Source: a virus
Length of the DNA: 36,671 nucleotides
IMG/VR virus record: IMGVR_UViG_3300009788_000208
Location: 1-36,671 of that record
Reading direction: 5' to 3' (one strand)
Position 1 is the first letter of the stretch, and the number at the start of each line of letters is the position of its first letter. The notes beneath the pieces were generated by a model. That model searched no databases. It was not told the DNA's origin and saw nothing but the letters and a program-made list of their open reading frames with translations. The translations under genes were made by a program, and so were the position numbers. Shown here piece by piece: positions 30,814-36,671 of the stretch.

Positions 30814-31198
30814 ACTAGCAAAAGAACTGAAAGAGGCGGGGTATCCGCAGGCTGCGATTAACTTTGGTGACTTTTATTGTGGCCTATGCGAGCAAGAGGG
30901 AAAACAGGACGAAATGAGTAGTCCTACGTGTGATTGTCACGAGAAAGAGCGCAAGAGACTCTCTCTGGCTGACAACACAACATGGGGCGAATATTTGGCC
31001 AAGTGGGAAAGAGCGCAAATTACTGTTCCAACCCTCTCAGAGCTGATAGCTGCCTGTGGGGACGACGGCCCTTTCATACTAATGACTGGCACAGACCCCC
31101 AGTGGAAAGCAACGGACTTAATAAAAACAGAACTTGGCGATACCCCCGAAGAAGCAGTAGCCCGCCTCTGGATCGCTCTCCAAAAGGACCAGACATGA
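30803..31198 (+). CDS. Hypothetical protein, 131 residues, Cys-containing
   Basis: I place the start at ATG 30803 (GGAGATGGGAT upstream); an earlier in-frame start lies within the previous gene. Features: FYCGLCEQEG and SPTCDCHEKE, four Cys that may hold a zinc; a C-terminal SELIAACGDDGPFILMTGT and ATDLIKTELGDTPEEAVARL, a motif seen in many phage proteins of unknown function. ATGA overlap with the next gene. Confidence 0.65.
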   Translation: MKFELAKELKEAGYPQAAINFGDFYCGLCEQEGKQDEMSSPTCDCHEKERKRLSLADNTTWGEYLAKWERAQITVPTLSELIAACGDDGPFILMTGTDPQWKATDLIKTELGDTPEEAVARLWIALQKDQT

Positions 31199-31482
31199 TC
31201 GCCCACCAACCACAAACCCTATTCAACGACATAGAGGCCCGCCAGATCAAAGACATGCCATATCTGAATAGGCAGACAAGCAACGGGGCCGGAGATCGCC
31301 GCAAACGATCAGACGAGGCCACCATGGAGAAAATAGCCCTAGCCATGCCAAGAGGAGAGATCATGCAGAATAAAGAGATCCGCGAGCGTACCGGAATGAA
31401 CCCCAAATCGTTGACAAGTGCTCTAAATAGGCACCCGGAGCTATACGAGAATGGTGGGCGGGGGGAGTGGAGGCGGTTGTGA
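31195..31482 (+). CDS. Small helix-turn-helix-like protein, 95 residues
   Basis: ATG 31195 overlaps the previous TGA. The C-terminal half reads NKEIRERTGMNPKSLTSALN, HPELYENGGRGEWRRL, a winged helix-turn-helix pattern with a recognition helix and a short wing. The N-terminal third is charged. It may be a transcription regulator or DNA-binding replication accessory. Function not shown. Confidence 0.65.
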   Translation: MIAHQPQTLFNDIEARQIKDMPYLNRQTSNGAGDRRKRSDEATMEKIALAMPRGEIMQNKEIRERTGMNPKSLTSALNRHPELYENGGRGEWRRL

Positions 31483-31655
31483 AGAAAGTAATTGAGGGCT
31501 GGGCGTGTGGTTATCAGATTAAACAGTTTGGAATCATAGACAACCAGGCAAACATTAGCACCACGAACATGATCTGTGCGGAACAATGCTGTGTTGGGCA
31601 AGATGACTGCACTCCAATCAAGCTCACCCTTGAAACAATAAAGGAAACACCATGA
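31479..31655 (+). CDS. Small Cys-containing protein, 58 residues
   Basis: GTG 31479 overlaps the previous TGA (GTGA), with GGAGG upstream. Cys at GWACGY, ICAEQCCVGQDDC suggest metal or disulfide binding, five in total. ATGA overlap with the next gene. Function unknown. Confidence 0.58.
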   Translation: MKKVIEGWACGYQIKQFGIIDNQANISTTNMICAEQCCVGQDDCTPIKLTLETIKETP

Positions 31656-31879
31656 CACCAGACGAGATACAAGAGATACGAGAGGACATTGGTTCGCAGC
31701 CATACTCGGTAGTCTTGCGAATGATTGAGCACATAGAGGAACGAGATCGGGAGATTGAGCGGTTGAAGCCATTTGAAGAATTGGTCAAAGCCTGGGAGGA
31801 AGACCGGCGAAAGATGGATCAGGGGTTTGACGCGGCGACGTTGAAAGAATTTAAGAGACAAGATGATTCTAGGAACTAG
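31652..31879 (+). CDS. Charged coiled-coil protein, 75 residues
   Basis: This acidic protein is almost all helix (IEERDREIERLKPFEELVKAW), a probable coiled coil. It starts in ATGA overlap and ends with TAG at 31877-31879. A DNA-independent structural or regulatory role is likely. No family recognised. Confidence 0.6.
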   Translation: MTPDEIQEIREDIGSQPYSVVLRMIEHIEERDREIERLKPFEELVKAWEEDRRKMDQGFDAATLKEFKRQDDSRN

Positions 31880-31891
31880 AAAGGCGGAGTG

Positions 31892-32218
31892 ATGAAAGAA
31901 AAAGACGTCCAGATTCAAATAGTCGAATACCTCCGCTTAACAGGCTGGGTAGTATTCGAGACCAACCAGCCCGGATTGAGCCATGCCACGCCTGGGTTGC
32001 CTGATGTGATAGCTGTACGTGAAGCACGCTGTCGTGACTGTGTGACCATGCACAAAATACATAACCGCACCCTCTGGATAGAAGTCAAAGGCCCAAGAGG
32101 GAAGATGTCAGACGCGCAAATCAAGGCCAAGGAAGATATTGAGGGGCAGGGCGGGGAGTTCTTGGAGGCCAACAGTCTCGACGTTGTGATGGATTATTTG
32201 GGAGGAGTGAGAGGATGA
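31892..32218 (+). CDS. VRR-NUC domain protein (Holliday-junction-resolvase-like)
   Basis: ATG 31892 follows AAGGCGGAGTG; a GTG one codon earlier (31889) is possible. The 108 residues hold a VRR-NUC fold: VQIQIVEYLRLTGW, GLPDVIAV (catalytic D), LWIEVKGPRGKMSDAQ (E-x-K). Phage VRR-NUC enzymes cut branched or structured DNA during recombination and replication. ATGA overlap with the next gene. Confidence 0.85.
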   Translation: MKEKDVQIQIVEYLRLTGWVVFETNQPGLSHATPGLPDVIAVREARCRDCVTMHKIHNRTLWIEVKGPRGKMSDAQIKAKEDIEGQGGEFLEANSLDVVMDYLGGVRG

Positions 32219-32376
32219 ACAAAGAAGATCAGCCAGCAGAAAAAACAAAAAAGAAAGACAAGCAAACCGTCTGTCAGAAGCGGGGCAGACATGAGTATGT
32301 CGATGTCGTCAAATGTCTTGATTGTGGGCGTGTTCAGATCAAGGCGAAGCCTGTTAAGGGGAGGGTGAGAAGATGA
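32215..32376 (+). CDS. 53-residue basic zinc-ribbon-like protein
   Basis: ATG 32215 to TGA 32374-32376. It begins with a Lys-rich segment and has CQKRGRHEY and KCLDCGRVQ, three Cys and one His, close to a single zinc site. It is translationally coupled on both sides. Function unknown. Confidence 0.62.
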   Translation: MNKEDQPAEKTKKKDKQTVCQKRGRHEYVDVVKCLDCGRVQIKAKPVKGRVRR

Positions 32377-32645
32377 GAAAACCAACAATCTTTAATGTAG
32401 GTGATACTGTGACATGGAGTGCGTTCGGGCAGAGGTGGCCCGCGGACGAGTACACAAGAAAATATTTCAAGGTTACAAAAACTAAGTTTGTATCTGAATC
32501 AGCATTGCAAAGTGTCGGTCATCCCCAACATATCACGATAAATTCATACGAGCGTGAGGAAGACCGAATATTTTCAGGTAAATTTTTCAAGATTAGCAAA
32601 AGGGCAAAAACAGAAAGAGGCGACGAATGCCAGCCCAAGGCCTAG
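32373..32645 (+). CDS. Hypothetical basic protein, 90 residues
   Basis: ATGA overlap at the start. It has a small beta-barrel-like N-terminal segment (FNVGDTVTWSAFGQ) and Lys/Arg-rich end. Stop TAG 32643-32645 lies inside the next gene, whose ATG is at 32627. No family recognised. Confidence 0.6.
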   Translation: MRKPTIFNVGDTVTWSAFGQRWPADEYTRKYFKVTKTKFVSESALQSVGHPQHITINSYEREEDRIFSGKFFKISKRAKTERGDECQPKA

Positions 32646-33136
32646 CCGACCTAATAGCCGCCTATCAAGCCCTTGAGCACATAGCCTGCCACGGATGGGC
32701 CAAAGGGGTCGATAGCGACGGCCGGCCAATGAAGTCGAAGTCTCGCGGGGATGGTATCACCCATGACCCCAAGGCTGTCTCTCGATTGGGTCAGTTGAAA
32801 ATCGAGCTGTATGATGCCACCAAGACAGCCCTCGATGGCGAAAAGCCAACCGTGACCATCAAGGCCCCGAATGAGTTTTTGACCGATGCAGTCAGCGCGT
32901 TCAATGTCCTATCAGGCGATCAGGATAGGGTCGATCGGTATGACAAGCGCCTAGGCATAATGGCCTATTCGGTGAATTGCTGGCTGGACGACAGAGATGT
33001 GGAAGTGAATGGATGCCAACCGCCAAAGGATTGCACCCGGCATGATCTAGACCTTGGACGGTCTCGGGCTTGTGGGCACCTTAATGCGACTGGAAACTGT
33101 AAGATACGCGACAGAAAAAATATTGGGAGGAAATGA
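32627..33136 (+). CDS. Hypothetical protein, 169 residues
   Basis: ATG 32627 (GAGGCGACGA upstream) begins a protein with a helical first half (GLADLIAAYQALEHIACHGWA) and a Cys/His end (GCQPPKDCTRHDL, ACGHLNATGNCKI) that may bind zinc. Overlaps the previous gene by 19 bases. Its TGA overlaps the next start. No family recognised. Confidence 0.6.
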   Translation: MPAQGLADLIAAYQALEHIACHGWAKGVDSDGRPMKSKSRGDGITHDPKAVSRLGQLKIELYDATKTALDGEKPTVTIKAPNEFLTDAVSAFNVLSGDQDRVDRYDKRLGIMAYSVNCWLDDRDVEVNGCQPPKDCTRHDLDLGRSRACGHLNATGNCKIRDRKNIGRK

Positions 33137-33540
33137 TGCAAATACCAAGATTCAGAGTATGGATTGAAAATACGATGGTCTCGCCTGCTCCAGTTCATTT
33201 TAATTTTCACGACGATGGCGAGGCATATGTGGTGTTGAACTTTCGTGGTTTCGATCATGCGCTGGCCTTAAATAATGTTGAGCCTGATGTCATCATGCAA
33301 TCGACCGGCCTCAAGGATAAGAACGGCAAGGAGATATTTGTCGATGACATTCTCAACTATCAATGGTCCGGGGCAGGATTTAACGATAACTATCTAGTCC
33401 GTTTTGAGGGCGGCACGTCTGAGCGTCCACAGATGCGGGCATATGGAGCTCCAGGGGTCGAGCCGCTAGATTGGGCGCATAACACTGAGATCATCGGCAA
33501 TATCCACGAAAACCCGGAACTCATAAAGGAGCAATCATGA
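33136..33540 (+). CDS. YopX-family protein
   Basis: Of the two tandem ATGs (33133, 33136), the second has better spacing to GGGAGG. The 134-residue protein shows the YopX pattern: FRVWIENTM at the start, IMQSTGLKDKNGKEIFVDDIL in the middle and EIIGNIHENPELI at the end. The role of YopX proteins is not known; they are frequent in phages of Gram-positive and other bacteria. ATGA overlap with the next gene. Confidence 0.88.
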   Translation: MQIPRFRVWIENTMVSPAPVHFNFHDDGEAYVVLNFRGFDHALALNNVEPDVIMQSTGLKDKNGKEIFVDDILNYQWSGAGFNDNYLVRFEGGTSERPQMRAYGAPGVEPLDWAHNTEIIGNIHENPELIKEQS

Positions 33541-33758
33541 AAACCAGAAAACAACAAATTCAGAATTGGTATTACGGTCATTTTTATGCCCGCCAGCTCA
33601 CTTTTGGAATCTCTGTCGCTTGGTTATCGATTGCGGGCTTTTTTGTTTATGTTGCCCGTGGGAGCGATATGGAAAGTGCAAAATATGCGTTTGGCTTTAT
33701 GGCTATTTGGGCCGCCGTTAAAGCATACAACGCATTGCGTACAGCAAGGAGAATATGA
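33537..33758 (+). CDS. Small membrane protein with two segments
   Basis: This 73-residue protein has hydrophobic segments near residues 22-40 (LTFGISVAWLSIAGFFVYVA) and 50-63 (FGFMAIWAAVKAY), with basic ends. It starts in an ATGA overlap. Function unknown; may sit in the inner membrane. Confidence 0.65.
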   Translation: MKTRKQQIQNWYYGHFYARQLTFGISVAWLSIAGFFVYVARGSDMESAKYAFGFMAIWAAVKAYNALRTARRI

Positions 33759-33759
33759 A

Positions 33760-34071
33760 ATGACCTATTACGAATGCCCGACTCATGGCCCGACAAATCA
33801 GACATCGGTTAAAGATGGTCAGCGGTATTGTATATATCGACAAGACGACTGGCCAGAGGGAACCATATGCGGCACAAATTTGAGTGAAGACACTATTGAC
33901 CCGATTTTGTGGAAGCTCGACGGCGGCGCAGAACGTCTCATGGACTGGCATATCAATCTTGGGTATGCAGTCGAGAGAATGGGCATGTGTCAAAAACAAG
34001 ATGTTAAATTTGTCCCGCAAGATGTCTTCGAGCGGCATGTTATCGGAATAGTCAGGAGAAGAAATGGATAA
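33760..34071 (+). CDS. Hypothetical protein, 103 residues
   Basis: ATG 33760 follows AAGGAGAATATGAA. It has YYECPTHGPTNQ and RYCIYRQD, GTICGTN in the first half, a zinc-site-like arrangement of three Cys and His. The rest is Asp/Arg-rich helix. Overlaps the next start by eight bases. No family recognised. Confidence 0.6.
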   Translation: MTYYECPTHGPTNQTSVKDGQRYCIYRQDDWPEGTICGTNLSEDTIDPILWKLDGGAERLMDWHINLGYAVERMGMCQKQDVKFVPQDVFERHVIGIVRRRNG

Positions 34072-34363
34072 GACCAGAAAAGAGCGAAAAGCCCAAGTCC
34101 TACTCAACGCCAAAGGCCATTACGACTTCCACACAGCCACCGACCTGATGCTGACAGGCAAGAAAATGAGATCGGCGTCATGGCCCAATTCCAGAGACTT
34201 CGCTTATATGAGGCTCTTGAATAACGACGGAACCGATTATGAGGGCGGTCCAGACCCGGAGAAAAACCGCTTGATGCTGCATAGGGAAAACGAGGAGAAA
34301 GACGGCACGTTTTGGATAAGTGAAGTTGATCTGTTGGCTGATGATTGGGAGGTGTTGGGGTGA
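34064..34363 (+). CDS. DUF2829/Tad2-like protein, candidate anti-Thoeris factor
   Basis: This 99-residue protein matches the DUF2829 layout: YDFHTATDLMLTGKKMRSAS (helix, then GKK-R), a tryptophan-proline pair (SWPNS), YMRLLNN strand, and FWISEVDLLADDWEVL at the end. Some DUF2829 proteins (Tad2) bind the cyclic nucleotide signal of Thoeris defence and sequester it, so this may be an anti-defence gene. The family is broad and most members lack shown activity. RBS CAGGAGAAGAA; GTGA overlap with the next gene. Confidence 0.75.
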   Translation: MDKTRKERKAQVLLNAKGHYDFHTATDLMLTGKKMRSASWPNSRDFAYMRLLNNDGTDYEGGPDPEKNRLMLHRENEEKDGTFWISEVDLLADDWEVLG

Positions 34364-34758
34364 AACAAACATATGTTGAATTTATGTATCCGGGGATTAT
34401 GGTATCTGAGTCCAGCAGCAAACCGGTCGATAATCGAGATACAGAGAATATCGAGCCAAGCAAGGGAGTCTATGCGTTTCGATTTTATGATCGGCTAGAG
34501 GCTGAGATTGACGGCGAAACTGTTATGGGCGAAAAGAAGAACTATTCCGGGTTTTATTATCTCAATGGCAAGGTCGTTACGATCGCAGACCTTGAAGAAA
34601 ACGCTAGACCAAGTGACCGCATCTTAATCAGCAACATGAGGGGCAACAAATGGGCCAAAGTTATTATGATGGATAATGGGCAGGCTTTTCCCTGGAAAGA
34701 GGATGATGTTTTGTGGGAGAAGAGGTTTGTTGATGGGCGATTGGGGGAGTTGTTGTGA
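34360..34758 (+). CDS. Hypothetical protein, 132 residues
   Basis: Start GTG 34360 overlaps the previous TGA. It is a beta-rich protein (YAFRFYDRLEAEIDGETV, NYSGFYYLNGKVVT, KVIMMDNGQAF) suggesting a small barrel. No Cys. The end overlaps the next GTG start. Function unknown. Confidence 0.65.
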   Translation: MKQTYVEFMYPGIMVSESSSKPVDNRDTENIEPSKGVYAFRFYDRLEAEIDGETVMGEKKNYSGFYYLNGKVVTIADLEENARPSDRILISNMRGNKWAKVIMMDNGQAFPWKEDDVLWEKRFVDGRLGELL

Positions 34759-34982
34759 GCGAGGAAACGATCATGGAATCATTCGTTAACCGTGCGGCTG
34801 ATGACCTAGGGGGGCCGCATGGGCCGACGTTGAAAATGGTCTATCTGTTTTTGCGTGGGGCTAAGATGGTGCCGACCGAAGACTCAGAGAAGCGCGTCTT
34901 GGAGCTTGCCACCATAACGGCATCGCTCGCAAAGGAAGTCGTCGCGGAAGCCGACAAGCTTATGGCCGAGGGGAAGTCTTGA
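34755..34982 (+). CDS. Hypothetical protein, 75 residues
   Basis: GTG 34755 overlaps the previous TGA. Mostly helical and acidic (LATITASLAKEVVAEADKLM), with RAADDLGGPHGPTLKMVYLF near the middle. The last codons overlap a TTGACA box of a candidate promoter. Function unknown. Confidence 0.6.
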   Translation: MSEETIMESFVNRAADDLGGPHGPTLKMVYLFLRGAKMVPTEDSEKRVLELATITASLAKEVVAEADKLMAEGKS

Positions 34983-35007
34983 CACAACCAAACCAACCAC
35001 ATAAACT
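34979..35007 (+). promoter_or_regulatory. Candidate promoter ahead of a short structured transcript
   Basis: TTGACA (34979-34984, perfect -35) is followed after 17 bases by TAAACT (35002-35007, four of six -10 bases). It overlaps the end of the previous gene. Transcription would start near 35014 and meet an intrinsic terminator about 100 bases later, ahead of the next coding sequence. Confidence 0.5.
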
Positions 35008-35013
35008 AAGAGG

Positions 35014-35118
35014 CGTAGGCGCCCGAATCGCGCCCAAAAACTGAATAGGGGAGGGCATCGACGTCAACATTAGAAGCCCGACCCAGCAATCCAAGTCTCT
35101 AGCAATAGGGGCTTTTTT
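35014..35118 (+). ncRNA. Candidate small RNA or attenuated leader
   Basis: No coding frame with ribosome site is evident in this stretch. Sequence between the candidate promoter and the terminator can form GGCGC/GCGCC near the 5' part and GGGC/GCCC in the middle, then a strong terminator stem. Length of about 105 bases is similar to the leader at 29408-29518, which has the same order of promoter, structure and terminator before a gene. It may also simply attenuate the gene at 35132. Confidence 0.45.
35093..35118 (+). terminator. Intrinsic terminator with GCAA loop
   Basis: AAGTCTCTA (35093-35101) pairs with TAGGGGCTT (35106-35114), nine pairs including two G-U, around a GCAA tetraloop, followed by TTTT. 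It is a good Rho-independent terminator located 14 bases before the next gene. Confidence 0.8.
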
Positions 35119-35131
35119 GTATGAGGTATGA

Positions 35132-35395
35132 ATGAAGAAGCTCTGGCAAATACTCTATGACAATATCGGACAGGAAGCTAGAATCTACTGCCAAGTGGCA
35201 AAGCATATTTATCAAGGCGTCATAGCAGACGTTAATGATTCAGCGCTCAAGCTAGAGAATGCTAGCGCGCTGTTGGAACGTGGGGCGTTTAACGATCCTG
35301 CATGGATGGCTGCATTGCGGTTGCCCACAGGTGACGATGGACATTGGTATATTCAGGTTGATTGTATTGAGAGTTTTGGGATGCTGGAGGGGTGA
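35132..35395 (+). CDS. Hypothetical protein, 87 residues
   Basis: ATG 35132 has a weak ATGAGGT ribosome site. It contains LWQILYDNIGQEARIYCQVA and DGHWYIQVDCIESFGML; a mixed alpha/beta fold is likely. It follows the attenuator-like structure. No family recognised. Confidence 0.65.
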   Translation: MKKLWQILYDNIGQEARIYCQVAKHIYQGVIADVNDSALKLENASALLERGAFNDPAWMAALRLPTGDDGHWYIQVDCIESFGMLEG

Positions 35396-35405
35396 GGGAG
35401 AAGAG

Positions 35406-35573
35406 ATGATGGAAGCTGACAACGCAACGATAGACGCTGATGCCATAAGAGAGGCGTTCGACAAGCTAAACACTGGACCGCGCGAATACATTGAGATAGT
35501 TCATCCTAAAGAGTACGCGAGGCGTAGAGCATTAAGAGAGCGTGAATGGATTAGCATCAGTCGTCGTGCCTAA
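35406..35573 (+). CDS. Small charged protein, 55 residues
   Basis: ATG 35406 follows GAGGGAGAAGAG; a second ATG follows at once. Helical and charged (DADAIREAFDKLNTG, KEYARRRALREREWI). Its end overlaps the HNH gene. Function unknown. Confidence 0.6.
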   Translation: MMEADNATIDADAIREAFDKLNTGPREYIEIVHPKEYARRRALREREWISISRRA

Positions 35574-35904
35574 ACCTAAGAGCCCATGCTCAACCAAAGG
35601 ATGTCCGAATCTTATGCCGTGTGGGGATCATCCGAAGGTTGTGGTTGACCGTAGACCAACGGCGCATCAAAGGGGATACACCTATGCATGGAGAAAGTAT
35701 AGCCGTGCGTTTCTGAAGACCTACCCAGTGTGCGCGGTTATTGGGTGCGGGATGCCATCGCAAGCCACTGATCACATCATCCCTCATAAGGGCGATAGTA
35801 GATTGTTTTGGGACCCTAACAACCACGCTCCAGCTTGTGCATCTCACCATAATTCTAAGACTGCTCGGGAAGACGGCGGCTATGGCAACAAGCGGATCAG
35901 TTAA
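35566..35904 (+). CDS. HNH endonuclease upstream of the terminase end
   Basis: Start GTG 35566 overlaps the previous stop (an upstream GTG at 35542 is possible). The 112-residue product has STKGCPNLMPCGDH, RGYTYAWRKYSRAFLKTYPV, CAVIGCG, then TDHIIPHKGDSRLFWDPNNH and ACASHHNSKT, the HNH triad order of small phage HNH nucleases encoded next to terminase genes. Those enzymes often act with terminase in packaging or cos cleavage. The window's terminase end and this gene are probably close if the genome is circularly arranged. Confidence 0.85.
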   Translation: MPKPKSPCSTKGCPNLMPCGDHPKVVVDRRPTAHQRGYTYAWRKYSRAFLKTYPVCAVIGCGMPSQATDHIIPHKGDSRLFWDPNNHAPACASHHNSKTAREDGGYGNKRIS

Positions 35905-35923
35905 ATAATCATATTGGCCTAGT

Positions 35924-35970
35924 TCCGGTGCTCCTGGTAGACGCCGGGGCTGGGTCAACATCCACCAGGA
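35924..35970 (+). promoter_or_regulatory. Competing hairpins upstream of HNH gene
   Basis: TCCTGGT (35932-35938) pairs with ACCAGGA (35964-35970). Alternatively CCGGTG (35925-35930) pairs with CGCCGG (35942-35947), with one G-U. They share the intervening bases, so both cannot form fully. The HNH start is 10 bases further on, with TTGAATATG and weak ribosome sites. Could be translational control or the edge of a mobile element. Confidence 0.4.
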
Positions 35971-35979
35971 TGGTTGAAT

Positions 35980-36627
35980 ATGAAGAAGTCTTGTGTTTGT
36001 CAGTGGTGCAACAAAACCTATATTCCCAAACAAGCGAACAGGAACAAGTATGGCTCGCGAGAATGTGGATTCAAAGGTCTTAGCAAGAAGCGATCGCTGA
36101 AAGCAAAAGCGCGTCTAGAGCAGAAGCGAGCAGCGCGAGACCAGTCATTAACTAAACGTTGCGAGTATTGCGGGGCAACGTTCAAGGGACAGACAACGAA
36201 GAAGCGATATTGTTCCGTTAGGTGCTGCGGGAGAGCGGCACACAGGCGCAACTACGTGCCCAAGCCAATGATAGCCAGAGAGTGTTTTCATTGCGGTAAG
36301 CCGTTTGAAACTAAGCGGAGCAGGTTTTGTTCCAAGCGTTGTGGTAATCGACATAACGAGAAGAGACGGGAAGCCAGAGAACGCAAAGCATTTGTATCTG
36401 AGGTTAGCTTCGATGAGATCGTAAAGCGAGACGGTGGGACATGTCAGTTGTGTGGCAGGGAAGTAAGCCTAGACAGAATGGCTCCTGACCCACTGTCGCC
36501 AGTGCTCGACCATATACTGCCATTAGCGTGTGGCGGGACACACGAACCAAAGAACACTCAACTGGCACACTTCCTCTGCAATAGTAGAAAAGGGGCTAGG
36601 GGAGCGGATCAGTTGAGGTTGATCTGA
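35980..36627 (+). CDS. HNH endonuclease with tandem zinc ribbons (possible homing enzyme)
   Basis: ATG 35980 (TTG 35974 is an alternative). The 215-residue protein has three Cys-pair zinc motifs (CVCQWCNKTY, CEYCGATFKG, CFHCGKPFET, each followed by a YGSREC, YCSVRCC or FCSKRC half), then an HNH core with CQLCGREV, LDHILPLACGG and HEPKNTQLAHFLCNSRKG. Tandem zinc ribbons joined to an HNH core are typical of free-standing phage homing endonucleases, which nick allelic sites and spread their own gene. It is basic and very Lys/Arg-rich. It has neighbouring structure upstream. No intron was recognised. Confidence 0.82.
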   Translation: MKKSCVCQWCNKTYIPKQANRNKYGSRECGFKGLSKKRSLKAKARLEQKRAARDQSLTKRCEYCGATFKGQTTKKRYCSVRCCGRAAHRRNYVPKPMIARECFHCGKPFETKRSRFCSKRCGNRHNEKRREARERKAFVSEVSFDEIVKRDGGTCQLCGREVSLDRMAPDPLSPVLDHILPLACGGTHEPKNTQLAHFLCNSRKGARGADQLRLI

Positions 36628-36671
36628 AAGTGTCCCCCCGGTCGAAAGTTGCAGCAGGTTAGACTAGCTAC

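Noticed and set aside
31074-31772. 232-residue open frame on the - strand
   Set aside because: It covers four tightly overlapping + strand genes and reads as Leu/Ser/Arg-rich shadow sequence.
1-36671. Whole-genome TAG recoding
   Set aside because: TAG ends many genes at the correct place, for example before ribosome sites of the next gene (terminase, 13643-13645) and as tandem TAGTGA at 23198; only three TAGs interrupt conserved frames.

Overview
This window is most of the genome of a tailed double-stranded DNA bacteriophage with siphovirus-type genes. Every gene I accept lies on the + strand. The left end cuts into a terminase large subunit. It is followed by an HK97-type head set (portal, ClpP-like prohead protease, major capsid protein), connector and neck proteins, a tail tube protein, a frameshifted tail-assembly chaperone pair, a tape measure protein, tail-tip proteins and an M23 endolysin. 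The host appears to be a bacterium: ribosome binding sites are Shine-Dalgarno type, starts are ATG/GTG/TTG with many ATGA or GTGA overlaps, and three candidate promoters look like sigma-70 sites. I cannot name the host. I see no integrase, repressor or tRNA, so nothing here shows lysogeny, although the sequence is not complete.

Layout: 1-4870 is packaging and head. 4890-11095 is an accessory block inside the late region with a structural protein, two GT2-type glycosyltransferase modules, two modules of a second glycosyltransferase-like family, two SAM methyltransferase-like proteins and small Cys-rich proteins. 11095-20397 is neck and tail, and 20407-21574 is lysis. A strong intrinsic terminator (21625-21656) closes the late region. 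A near-consensus promoter (21674-21701) then opens the early region, beginning with what looks like a leaderless zinc-ribbon gene. From 21.7 to 36.6 kb there are nucleic-acid genes: a Cas4-like nuclease, an OB-fold-like protein, a DUF5131 Fe-S protein, an HNH-HTH fusion, a J-domain protein, a DNA methyltransferase, a winged-helix protein, a replisome organiser, a VRR-NUC protein, and two more HNH proteins. The same region holds a Band 7/SPFH membrane protein, a YopX protein, a DUF2829/Tad2-like candidate anti-defence protein and many tiny zinc-ribbon or Cys-rich proteins.

The most interesting candidate system is a virion glycosylation module. Three structural proteins (4112-4870, 11095-12255, 13815-14933) carry the same kind of Ser/Pro/Ala/Val repeat, and the glycosyltransferase/methyltransferase cassette sits between the first two. 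Second, three in-frame TAG codons interrupt otherwise continuous reading frames, two in a fused glycosyltransferase (9028-10776) and one in the head-tail connector (12255-13184). No other nonsense codon breaks these frames, which suggests amber readthrough or suppression. Third, several non-coding stretches (21832-21888, 24840-24910, 29408-29518, 35014-35118) fold into strong hairpins. Two of them sit directly behind promoters and end in terminators, so they look like attenuators or small RNAs.
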